From: Candidatus Helarchaeota archaeon
GTDB lineage: Archaea; Asgardarchaeota; Lokiarchaeia; Helarchaeales; HEL-GB-A
NCBI GenBank assembly: GCA_013375405.1
Contig: JABXJU010000053.1
Span: 1 to 22,655 of the forward strand
Length of the DNA stretch: 22,655 bases
Reading direction: 5' to 3'
Part shown: piece after piece, positions 15,886-22,655 of the stretch
Numbering within the stretch: the stretch's first letter is position 1
Layout: each line of letters begins with the position of its first letter
Notes under the pieces: generated by a model
The model's input: only the letters and a program-made list of their open reading frames with translations
What the model was told of the DNA's origin: nothing
The model's database searches: none
Program-made: the position numbers and the translations under genes

Positions 15886-15893
15886 AATATAAA
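15886..15893 (-). promoter_or_regulatory. TATA-like box of hisA, suggesting a leaderless transcript
   Basis: TTTATATT on the minus strand is centred about 28 bases upstream of ATG 15861. With archaeal spacing, transcription would begin at or within two bases of the start codon, matching the absence of an SD. Confidence 0.4.
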
Positions 15894-16093
15894 CTTTCTT
15901 CTTAACTCTCAGCATATAAAAGGGACGGAAATAAACAAATAATAAAAATTCGCCGGGAAGTGAATCCTTTAAATTTTTTTCATTTAAAAATATTCCAAAA
16001 ACAAAGCAGGATTATGAGTCTTAAATAAAACTCTAGTTCAAATCTCTCAAATTTTTACGAATATTTCTTATACTGTTTGATTTTCAAAAATTG

Positions 16094-16136
16094 TTGCTCC
16101 ATATCCAAAAATATCGGACTTCCGTGTTTTGAGCAA
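16094..16136. promoter_or_regulatory. Nested dyad upstream of the first pyrophosphatase, in the 347-bp hisA-hppA gap
   Basis: The gap 15862-16208 has no gene. It holds the hisA TATA-like box and, at its right side, a nested dyad: TTGCTC (16094-16099) with GAGCAA (16131-16136), CAAAA (16106-16110) with TTTTG (16127-16131, sharing one G with the outer arm), and CGGA (16115-16118) with TCCG (16121-16124). It ends seven bases before a TATA box, so it is a candidate regulator site in DNA rather than an RNA structure. The rest of the gap is plain AT-rich sequence in which I see nothing else. Confidence 0.3.
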
Positions 16137-16142
16137 AAAGCG

Positions 16143-16150
16143 TATATAAA
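16143..16150 (+). promoter_or_regulatory. TATA box of the first membrane pyrophosphatase
   Basis: TATATAAA at 16143-16150 predicts a transcript start near 16173 and a leader of about 35 bases before ATG 16209. Confidence 0.42.
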
Positions 16151-16208
16151 ATGAATTTTAATTTTTAAAAAACAAACTTCTAATTCCAAAAATGAGTTGA
16201 GTAAAAAG

Positions 16209-18412
16209 ATGTCAGTCATGGATGATTTGTTAACCATAGAAACTCTCCCGTTTATTATCATAGTACTGGTCATAGCAATTGTTTCTATCGCTATCGCGTT
16301 ATATCTCACTTTAAAAATCAAGAGGCTCTCTGAAGGTACCCCAAAAATGAAGGAGATCGCGAAATACATTAGAGAAGGCGCTAAAGCATATCTTAAACGC
16401 CAATATAAAACCATTATTATTATTGGGATAATCATTACCGTTGCCCTAGCCATCGGTATTGATTATGCAATAGGTTGGCGCGCTGGCAATTTTTCAATCG
16501 TTTCAATTGCTTTCGTAGTTGGTATGGTATGTTCTCTCCTCTCCGGATATATTACTATGTATACGGCTACTAACGCTAATGTTCGCACTGCAAATAAAAT
16601 TCGTGAGGAAGGGATGGTTGGTGGTCTAAAAGTAGCGTTTGATGGAGGACTAGTAATGGGCTTAGCCGTAGTAGGTTTAAGTCTTCTCTCCGTGCTAATT
16701 ATGGTTTTTGTAGTTTCCCCTTTCATCAACGATCTTATCTTGTTAGAGGGAAGTATAATTGGCCTCGCATTTGGAGCTAGTTTAGCTGCTCTCTTTGCTC
16801 AACTTGGTGGAGGTATATACACAAAAGCAGCGGATGTGGGGGCAGATCTCGTCGGTAAAGTTGAAGCAGGGATCCCCGAAGATGATCCTCGAAACCCTGG
16901 CGTCATTGCAGACAATGTAGGTGATAATGTGGGTGATATTGCCGGTCGTGGAGCTGATCTGTTCGAATCAATTACTGGTGAAACAATTGCAACGATGGTT
17001 CTAGCTATTATACTGTTTGCAGCAGCTCCTGCAGGTCCTTGGAAGATTTACGCCTGCTTTTTCCACTTGTCGCTCGAGCTGGTGGACTTATTGCTACCCT
17101 TGTTGGAAAATTCTTTGTTCGTGGAAAAAATTCAGACGAGCCTTGGAATATTCTAGTGAAAGGTTTGTATATGACAACAATTGTCGCTGGTGGTATCTTT
17201 TTATTAATTTGCGTATTAATGTTCGAATCGCCCGCGGCATGGCTCTTCTATGGTGCTGCAGTTGTAGGGCTTGTTGCCGCTGTTCTACTAGGTATTGTGA
17301 CTCTTTACTACACTGATGAGCGGTACCGTCCCGTTAGAAGTATTTCAGAAGCGTGCGAAACTGGTCCCGCTACATGTACGATTACCGGAATGTCTGTAGG
17401 TCTTGAAAGTACTGCGCTCCCTATAATTATCATTGCGGCTGCATTGTTAGGCTCCTTCTATCTAGGATATAATGCTGCTTCTATGCTAAATCCTGTATAT
17501 ACTGAATTCTTTGGACCTCAGGGTGCAATTAATGGCGGTGTCTTTGCTACCGCATTAGCAACGATGGGGATGCTCTCAATATGTGGAATTGTTTTGAGCC
17601 TCGATGGGTTTGGCCCAATTGCTGATAACGCTGGCGGCATAGTGGAAATGTCCCAATTAGAAGATAAAGTTCGTGATGAAACTGATAGATTAGATGCATG
17701 TGGAAACACAACAAAAGCCTATACGAAGGGTTATGCTATTGGTTCAGCCGCACTTGCCGCAATTTTACTGTTTGAAGCATATATACAATTAGCGTTGAAA
17801 GCTAATCCTACTCTCACATTCGGTCTCGAAATACCGCATGTAATTATTGGACTTCTTATAGGTGCTCTTCTCGTATTCCTTTTTACTGCGTATGCAATGC
17901 GTGCCGTCGGAAACGCTGCACAAGATATGATGGTTGAGATTCGACGCCAGTTCCGTGAGATTCCTGGTTTAAAAGAGGGCAAGGAAGGAGTCACCCCTGA
18001 CTATGCTAAATGCGTAGACATCTCTACAAAATCCTCGTTAAAACAGATGGTTCTCCCTGGGACGCTAGTTGTTGTAACACCCATTATGGTTGGAGCCTTA
18101 TTAGGTGCGATGGGTGTCGGGGGCTTTCTAATGGGATGCACTATCGCGGGAGTTCTCATGGCGCTTTATCTCAATACAGGTGGAGCTGCCTTTGATAACA
18201 GTAAAAAACTCCGCAAAAAATCCCGAGATAAAAGCCGACCTGAATCTATTGATGCCTATAATGCTGCAGTTACAGGCGATACAATTGGGGATCCAATGAA
18301 AGACACTGCAGGACCATCTATTCACATATTAATAAAACTCGTCGGAACTATTTCACTTCAATTTGCAGCACTATTCGCAGTACATTTTCTTATAACAATA
18401 GTTTTACCTTAA
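16209..18412 (+). pseudogene. hppA: Membrane-bound proton-type pyrophosphatase, copy 1, with a single frameshift
   Basis: Polytopic membrane enzyme that splits pyrophosphate and pumps cations. Frame one runs from ATG 16209 to a stop at 17156; frame two resumes from about 17054 and runs to 18412. Compared with copy 2 (DIYAILFPLVAC), the junction reads AAG ATT TAC GC then CTG CTT TTT CCA, one base short after 17053. Restoring it gives 734 aa without other damage. Seen: the DDPRNPGVIADNVGDNVGD substrate block, ADLFESITG, GNTTKAYTKG with Lys at the K+-site position (K+-independent class), and GDPMKDTAGPS. ATG 16209 is chosen because MSVMDDLLT aligns exactly with MTLLTDLLT of copy 2; the frame could also open at TTG 16197. 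The rest being clean, this is either a sequencing error or a very recent mutation. I see no obvious slippery heptamer. Confidence 0.88.
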
Positions 18413-18540
18413 AGACCTCAATTGTTTCTATTCAAAAATACGCACTCTACTTTTCTTAATATTTAAAATCTTAAAAAAAAGAACCTTTACATCTCGTAAG
18501 AGGAATATACCAGTTAAACGCTACAAATCAAAACCTTTTG

Positions 18541-18620
18541 AACAATTAAGTGTATATTTAGTTAATTAAATATATATCTGGTCAATTAAACATATATTTA
18601 ATTACTTAAACATATATTTT
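18541..18620. repeat. Four tandem 20-bp AT-rich repeats
   Basis: Units at 18541, 18561, 18581 and 18601 are related to GTCAATTAAACATATATTTA (third unit); by hand the others match it at 15, 16 and 16 of 20 positions. The fifth 20-bp step no longer matches. A period of 20 bp is two helical turns, so every unit faces the same side. The array lies in the 382-bp gap 18413-18794, ending just upstream of a TATA-like TTTTTATA (18631-18638), the position of an upstream activator or repressor array. The first 120 bases of that gap hold only T-rich and A-rich sequence. Confidence 0.6.
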
Positions 18621-18662
18621 TATCAATGTATTTTTATACAACCTCTTAGTTACATTAATTCG

Positions 18663-18688
18663 ATTAGTAATAGTTTTTAATTACTAAT
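18663..18688 (+). promoter_or_regulatory. 9-bp-arm hairpin in the leader of the OB-fold-like gene
   Basis: ATTAGTAAT (18663-18671) and ATTACTAAT (18680-18688) are perfect inverted repeats with an 8-base loop. They end six bases before AAGGA (18694-18698), the SD of ATG 18702. If transcription starts near 18660 from the TATA-like box at 18631, the hairpin is the leader's first feature and may affect translation. Confidence 0.4.
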
Positions 18689-18701
18689 TTTAAAAGGAAA
18701 A

Positions 18702-18794
18702 ATGAAATTAAGTAATTTTTGAAGAGATGATCTCATAACAGATTATATCGAAATTAAAGGAATTATACATGGAGACCCTGAGTTATATTCATAC
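18702..18794 (+). other. Probable N-terminal part of the OB-fold gene, interrupted by an in-frame TGA
   Basis: ATG 18702 has AAGGA upstream and is in the same frame as the open frame ending at 19043. It reads MKLSNF, then TGA at 18720-18722, then RDDLITDYIEIKGIIHGDPE and on into the gene without another stop. No ATG, GTG or TTG occurs in frame between the TGA and GTG 18795. The segment after the TGA reads as the first strand of the fold, so this is probably coding sequence rather than leader. A one-base insertion or deletion in the T-run does not repair it. Confidence 0.5.
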
Positions 18795-19043
18795 GTGAGG
18801 TCGTGTGAGATTGTTTTTTCCTTGGAGTTACTAAGTGATTTGCCAGAACTTAATAAAAAAAGCGGTGATATAATCGTCGTGCATTACTCCTCAAGTTATA
18901 TCACCTATATACGTGAGGGGGATCAAGTAGAATTTTTGGGAAAAATAAAGACACGCCATTTAAAACATAAAAAGGTAGCTGTATCGTGGATTGAGGCACA
19001 TCAGCTATATAACGAGACGCTTCAATTCAGCTTCGATTATTAA
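18795..19043 (+). CDS. Small OB-fold-like protein, possibly SSB-related
   Basis: The uninterrupted frame from GTG 18795 gives 82 aa; the natural protein is probably about 113 codons from ATG 18702 with an in-frame TGA at codon 7. Alternating strands (EIVFSLELL, DIIVVHYSS, YIREGDQVEFLGKIKTR, KVAVSWIEAHQLYN) recall single-strand-binding OB folds, where a VxxxxxxAEYLKEGDxVxVxGxLxTR segment is typical. The match is by eye and distant, so nucleic-acid binding is inference. GTG 18795 has only a weak SD and would cut off the first strand. It lies between the two hppA copies on the same strand, 39 bp before copy 2, so it may be co-transcribed with it. Confidence 0.55.
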   Translation: MRSCEIVFSLELLSDLPELNKKSGDIIVVHYSSSYITYIREGDQVEFLGKIKTRHLKHKKVAVSWIEAHQLYNETLQFSFDY

Positions 19044-19082
19044 TTATTGAGGATTATTAATTTAAATTAGTGAAGTGTGTTT

Positions 19083-21272
19083 ATGACCTTATTAACTGAT
19101 TTATTGACAGTGCAGTATCTTCCCTTTATTCTCATCATTTTGATTATAGCAATCGCTTCCATAGGTATTGCGTTATATATCACGAAAAAGATAAAGGATA
19201 TGCCTGAGGGGACTCCAAAAATGAAGGAGATTGCACAATACATTAGAGAGGGCTCTCAAGCCTATTTAAAACGTCAATTTAAAACGATATTAATTATCGG
19301 ATCAATCATCACAGTTGCGTTGGCCCTCGGAATTGATTACGCAATACATTGGCGGATTGGGGAATTTTCAATGGTCTTTGGTGCGTTTTTAATTGGGATG
19401 GGCTGCTCACTTATCGCCGGTTATATTGCCATGTATACGGCGACAAATGCAAATGTCCGTACCACAAATAGGATAAAAGAAGAAGGGATGAGTAAAGCTT
19501 TAAAGGTTGCTTTTAATGGTGGTATGGTAATGGGATTAGCAGTAGTTGGGTTAAGTCTCTTAGCTGTAACAATCATGGTGCTTGTCGTATCAGCAGTAAT
19601 TCCTTCTACCGATGTGGGCGTTGTGCTCATTGAAGGAAACATTATAGGATTGGCTTTTGGTGCTAGTTTCGCCGCTTTATTCGCCTTACTCGGGGGTGGT
19701 ATTTACACGAAAGCCGCTGATGTTGGAGCGGATCTTGTAGGTAAAATAGAAGCCGGGATACCAGAAGATGATCCCCGCAATCCCGGTGTTATCGCAGACA
19801 ATGTCGGAGATAATGTAGGAGATATTGCCGGGAGAGGTGCTGATTTATTCGAATCAATCACAGGCCAGAATATTGCAACAATCGTTCTTGCAATTTCGCT
19901 TTTTATTGTAGCGGATTCCACACTTGATGAACCTTATGATATTTATGCAATCCTTTTTCCCCTGGTTGCTTGCTCCATTGGACTCATTGCGACTATTATT
20001 GGAAAATATTTTGTCCGAGGAAAAGATACTGATGAACCTTGGAATATTCTGGTCAAAGGGCTATATAGCACTACAATCATTAGTGCCGGCTTTTTATTAT
20101 TGATTTGTCTAGTAATGTTTCGGGGAATGGGAGGCGCTGCTTGGCTATTTTTTGGGGCCGCTATTCTCGGGCTTCTTGCTAGCCTTGTAATTGGAATTGT
20201 GACAATGTATTATACAAGCGAGCGTTATCGCCCTGTTAAAACTATTGCCGATGCGACTGAATCCGGACCTGCTACGACAACTATTGCAGGACTATCTGTC
20301 GGATTGGAAAGTACTGCATTACCTGTGATTATAATGATCGTTGCCGTTCTAGGATCTTACTTCCTTGGATATGCAGCTGGCGATATGACAGGAGTTATAT
20401 CTGCGGAAAATGGAGGAATCTTTGGAACTACGTTGGCAGCATTAGGTTTATTTTCTGTTTGTGGAATGGTTCTAAGCTTGGACGGATATGGACCGATTGT
20501 TGATAATGCGGGGGGAATTGCTGAAATGGCAGAATTGGAGGCTAAAGTCCGCGACGAAACTGATAGATTAGATGCATGTGGAAACACTACAAAAGCGTAT
20601 ACAAAAGGTTATGCCATTGCAACAGTTGCCCTTGCTGCCATTTTACTCTTCGAAGCCTATTCGGAAGTTGTAGAACGGGAAGCAACCGCACTAGATTTAA
20701 GTCTATCAAACCCATGGGTCTTAGCTGGCCTTCTCATTGGAGCTCTACTTGTTTTCGTTTTTACTGCATTTGCACTGCGTGCGGTCGGATCCAGTGCACA
20801 AGATATGATTACCGAAATTCGCCGCCAATTTCGTGATATTCCTGGTCTTAAGGAGGGGAATGAAGGTGCAAAACCTGATTATGCCCGTTGCGTTGATATA
20901 TCTACCTTATCTGCTTTAAAACATATGATCCTTCCAGGTGCCCTAGTCATAATAACACCATTAATTGTCGGATTTAGCATGGGGGCTGAAGCCATTTCAG
21001 GTTTATTAATAGGCTCTATAATAACGGGAATTATGATGGCATTATTCCTTAATACCGGTGGAGGCGCTCTTGATAATGCAAAAAAATTACGGAAAAAATT
21101 CCGAGATAAATCCAAGGCCGAAACCATTGAAGCATACAATGCGGCAATCCAAGGTGACCTAGTAGGAGACCCGATGAAAGATACCGCAGGCCCATCAATT
21201 AATGTCTTATTAACCTTGGTACTAGCTCTTTGTCTTCAATTTGCTACATTATTTGCATTAATCATTTATTGA
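19083..21272 (+). CDS. hppA: Membrane-bound pyrophosphatase, copy 2, K+-independent type
   Basis: Intact 729-aa ion-pumping pyrophosphatase, normal for the family (about 670-770 aa, 16 membrane helices). The catalytic region has GGGIYTKAADVGADLVGK, EDDPRNPGVIADNVGDNVGD and ADLFESITG; the middle has ESGPATTTIAGLSVGLESTA; GNTTKAYTKGYAIA has Lys instead of Ala at the site whose identity sets K+ dependence, indicating the K+-independent class (usually proton pumps). The C-terminus has IQGDLVGDPMKDTAGPS. The start ATG 19083 aligns with copy 1; GTG 19077 is two codons longer. It recovers energy from biosynthetic pyrophosphate at the cell membrane. It is clearly paralogous to copy 1 over its whole length, with divergent loops (for example DSTLDEPYDIYA). 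Confidence 0.95.
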   Translation: MTLLTDLLTVQYLPFILIILIIAIASIGIALYITKKIKDMPEGTPKMKEIAQYIREGSQAYLKRQFKTILIIGSIITVALALGIDYAIHWRIGEFSMVFGAFLIGMGCSLIAGYIAMYTATNANVRTTNRIKEEGMSKALKVAFNGGMVMGLAVVGLSLLAVTIMVLVVSAVIPSTDVGVVLIEGNIIGLAFGASFAALFALLGGGIYTKAADVGADLVGKIEAGIPEDDPRNPGVIADNVGDNVGDIAGRGADLFESITGQNIATIVLAISLFIVADSTLDEPYDIYAILFPLVACSIGLIATIIGKYFVRGKDTDEPWNILVKGLYSTTIISAGFLLLICLVMFRGMGGAAWLFFGAAILGLLASLVIGIVTMYYTSERYRPVKTIADATESGPATTTIAGLSVGLESTALPVIIMIVAVLGSYFLGYAAGDMTGVISAENGGIFGTTLAALGLFSVCGMVLSLDGYGPIVDNAGGIAEMAELEAKVRDETDRLDACGNTTKAYTKGYAIATVALAAILLFEAYSEVVEREATALDLSLSNPWVLAGLLIGALLVFVFTAFALRAVGSSAQDMITEIRRQFRDIPGLKEGNEGAKPDYARCVDISTLSALKHMILPGALVIITPLIVGFSMGAEAISGLLIGSIITGIMMALFLNTGGGALDNAKKLRKKFRDKSKAETIEAYNAAIQGDLVGDPMKDTAGPSINVLLTLVLALCLQFATLFALIIY

Positions 21273-21292
21273 TTTTATGAAGTGAAAATTAC

Positions 21293-21319
21293 TTTTTCTT
21301 TTCTATTTTCTAAATTTTT
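21293..21319 (+). terminator. T-rich tract after the second pyrophosphatase
   Basis: A run of T-rich blocks (T5, T4, T4, T5 separated by single or few bases) begins about 20 bases after the hppA stop, consistent with archaeal oligo-T termination. No stem is evident. Confidence 0.35.
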
Positions 21320-21477
21320 AATAAAATCTCGCACTGTCTATATTTATTTAATAATTTTAGTAAAGACTTGAATGGAATTCTATACTCTTTTGAATTTCAA
21401 GAGAATTAAAAAGAATAGAGTGTGGATTAATAATTGTGTAAATTTTAATAACTGTGTTCTATAATGCCATTTAAAGA

Positions 21478-22272
21478 ATGGTGTTTATGATGGTTACTGA
21501 AGAAGAAGAAATCGAGAAAGCGGCTAAGTTAATCATTGAATCTAAGTATGCAATAGTCTTAACAGGGGCGGGGATCAGCACAGAATCAGGGATTCCCGAT
21601 TTTCGGAGTCCAGGAACAGGATTATGGACGAAAGTTGACCCCTATGAATTTGGGACTGCGACGAGCTTCAGTCAAAATCCATCAAATTTCTTTGACTTAG
21701 CACGAGAATTAGCCCCGAAATTATTTTCTGCCCGTCCAAATAAAGGGCATAGAGCTCTTGCTAAACTGGAAAAAAGGGGATATATTAAGGTAATCATCAC
21801 ACAAAATATTGATGATCTACACCAACGCGCTCATGCTAAAAACGTAATAGAAGTGCATGGAAATCTCCGTGAAGCATACTGCACAAATTGTAGAAAAACA
21901 GTTCCCATTTGGAAATTGGTAGAGGACTTTTTTGCGGGACAAATACCTACCTGCGAATGCGGTGGCATTTTACGCCCTAATGTAGTCATGTTCGGTGAAC
22001 AACCTCATCATATCCCAGAATCTTTCCAATACGCAGAGAAATGCGATCTTTGTATAGTAGTTGGCTCTTCATTAGTTGTTATGCCCATTAATATGGTCCC
22101 ACAAATCGCCCTAAACCACGGAGCAAAATTGCTAATTATTAACCATGGTCCAGCAGCTGATACACATCTCGATTCGCAAGCAACATTGGTTATTCGTGAA
22201 AAAGCTGGAGTTGTTCTTCCAAAAATACTCGATAAAGTAAAGGAATTGCAGGAAAAAAAGGAAAAAAATTAA
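21478..22272 (+). CDS. Sir2-family NAD-dependent protein deacylase
   Basis: 264-aa sirtuin. NAD-binding Rossmann block LTGAGISTESGIPDFRSP (29-45), TQNIDDLHQRA (109-118), catalytic His127 in VIEVHGNL, and a zinc site of Cys135, Cys138, Cys159, Cys161, where the second pair is CxC (CEC) rather than the common CxxC. RPNVVMFGEQ (about 166-175) and VVGSSLVVMPINMVP complete the fold. It removes acyl groups from lysines of cytosolic or chromatin proteins; archaeal Sir2 acts on Alba in some species. ATG 21478 is the first of several Met codons (MVFMMVTEEE), so the exact start is uncertain. A second Sir2 gene follows after 89 bp. Confidence 0.93.
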   Translation: MVFMMVTEEEEIEKAAKLIIESKYAIVLTGAGISTESGIPDFRSPGTGLWTKVDPYEFGTATSFSQNPSNFFDLARELAPKLFSARPNKGHRALAKLEKRGYIKVIITQNIDDLHQRAHAKNVIEVHGNLREAYCTNCRKTVPIWKLVEDFFAGQIPTCECGGILRPNVVMFGEQPHHIPESFQYAEKCDLCIVVGSSLVVMPINMVPQIALNHGAKLLIINHGPAADTHLDSQATLVIREKAGVVLPKILDKVKELQEKKEKN

Positions 22273-22361
22273 AAAATTATTTTTAAATTAACCAAATTTA
22301 TTATTGAGTAATTATAGAACGGTTACTTGATTTTAATAGAGTATGAGGAAAATAGATTGGA

Positions 22362-22655
22362 ATGGAATTAGCTGACTTAGAAAAGAGGATTGAGCTCGCG
22401 GCGAAACTAATTAAAAAGGCGAGACGTATTGTAGCTTTTACTGGGGCTGGAATTTCGACTGAAAGTGGTATCCGCGATTTTAGAGGACCCAATGGTCTGT
22501 GGAAACAAGAAGATCCTATGAAGTGGGCGCATATCAACGCGTTTCTGGAAAATCCTGGAGGTTATTGGGAAAGGGCAGCTGATCCAAATCGTTCCATAAA
22601 GTTTGATGAGGTTGAACCAAATTTGGGGCACAAGGGTCTCGTGGAACTGGAGAAA
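22362..22655 (+). CDS. Second Sir2-family deacylase, C-terminus cut by window edge
   Basis: 98 codons from ATG 22362 (the only start before an in-frame TAG) open to the window edge. AFTGAGISTESGIRDFRGPN and GLWKQEDP are the sirtuin NAD-binding block, and HKGLVELEK matches the helix before the catalytic region. DFRGPxGxW is more like the SIRT6/7 branch than copy 1's DFRSPGTGLW, and the usual GIPDFR reads GIRDFR. Catalytic His and zinc site lie outside the window. Same strand as the first Sir2 gene, probably an old tandem duplication or two ancient classes side by side. Confidence 0.88.
   Translation, partial: MELADLEKRIELAAKLIKKARRIVAFTGAGISTESGIRDFRGPNGLWKQEDPMKWAHINAFLENPGGYWERAADPNRSIKFDEVEPNLGHKGLVELEK

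Noticed and set aside
16010..16060. tRNA-like segment with GTTCAAATC resembling a T-loop
   Set aside because: The flanking T-stem bases do not pair, and no D-arm or acceptor stem can be drawn.
16055..16453. 132-aa hydrophobic minus-strand frame
   Set aside because: Antisense to the strongly conserved first part of hppA and without an SD or family match; a shadow.
17017..17316. 99-aa plus-strand frame overlapping the hppA frameshift
   Set aside because: It is the third frame; the hppA protein continues in a different frame with full family conservation.
18541..18640. Possible CRISPR array
   Set aside because: The units are directly adjacent with no spacers, AT-only in character, and no cas gene is near.
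18724..18734. GAGATGATCTC short palindrome around 18729
   Set aside because: Only 5-bp arms and inside the probable coding region after the in-frame TGA.
19044..19082. Possible SECIS element for the in-frame UGA gene
   Set aside because: The short AT-rich gap has no GC-rich stem or the conserved internal loop expected of an archaeal SECIS.
21376..21430. Imperfect inverted sequence (ATACTCTTTT with AAAAGAATAGAGT) before the first Sir2 gene
   Set aside because: Mismatched arms in low-complexity AT-rich sequence; not stronger than chance.

Overview
The window looks like a stretch of chromosome from an AT-rich archaeon, most probably an Asgard (Lokiarchaeia-like) lineage. The archaeal side is supported by ApgM-type phosphoglycerate mutase, a MEMO1-family protein, TATA-like boxes, and several TTG/GTG starts with Shine-Dalgarno (SD) sequences. 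The Asgard side rests on a Ras-like small GTPase and a PP1/PP2A-like PPP phosphatase next to ordinary archaeal metabolism. This placement is inferred from gene content; no rRNA or ribosomal protein is present.

Layout. Bases 1-946 hold the first 315 codons of a TnpB-like (IS200/IS605 OrfB) protein running off the left edge. It has visibly higher GC than its surroundings and a strong hairpin just upstream that may mark the element end. Then, on the minus strand, come MEMO1-thrC, an AbrB-type protein with three zinc ribbons, and a 76-aa zinc-binding protein. Two unrelated phosphoglycerate mutase-type genes converge at 4654-6531, followed by a PPP phosphatase.

Bases 7705-11707 are a tight hisG-hisD-hisC-hisB operon with overlapping or nearly abutting genes. 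A small membrane protein, a PadR-hsp20 pair and an unrecognised acidic protein built from about eight 15-16-residue helical repeats follow. hisI and hisA lie on the minus strand and flank the Ras-like GTPase (hisI divergent, hisA convergent). hisE, hisF and hisH are not in the window.

Bases 16209-21272 hold two paralogous membrane-bound pyrophosphatases, both with the K+-independent GNTTKA signature. The first carries one clean -1 frameshift at about 17053. Between them is the most unusual region: four tandem 20-bp AT-rich repeats, a 9-bp-arm hairpin, and a small OB-fold-like gene whose natural start (ATG 18702 with an SD) is separated from the rest of its frame by one in-frame TGA. The right end has two tandem Sir2-family deacylase genes, the second cut by the window edge.

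I saw no tRNA, rRNA or CRISPR array. All numbers were read or counted by eye; no database search was run.
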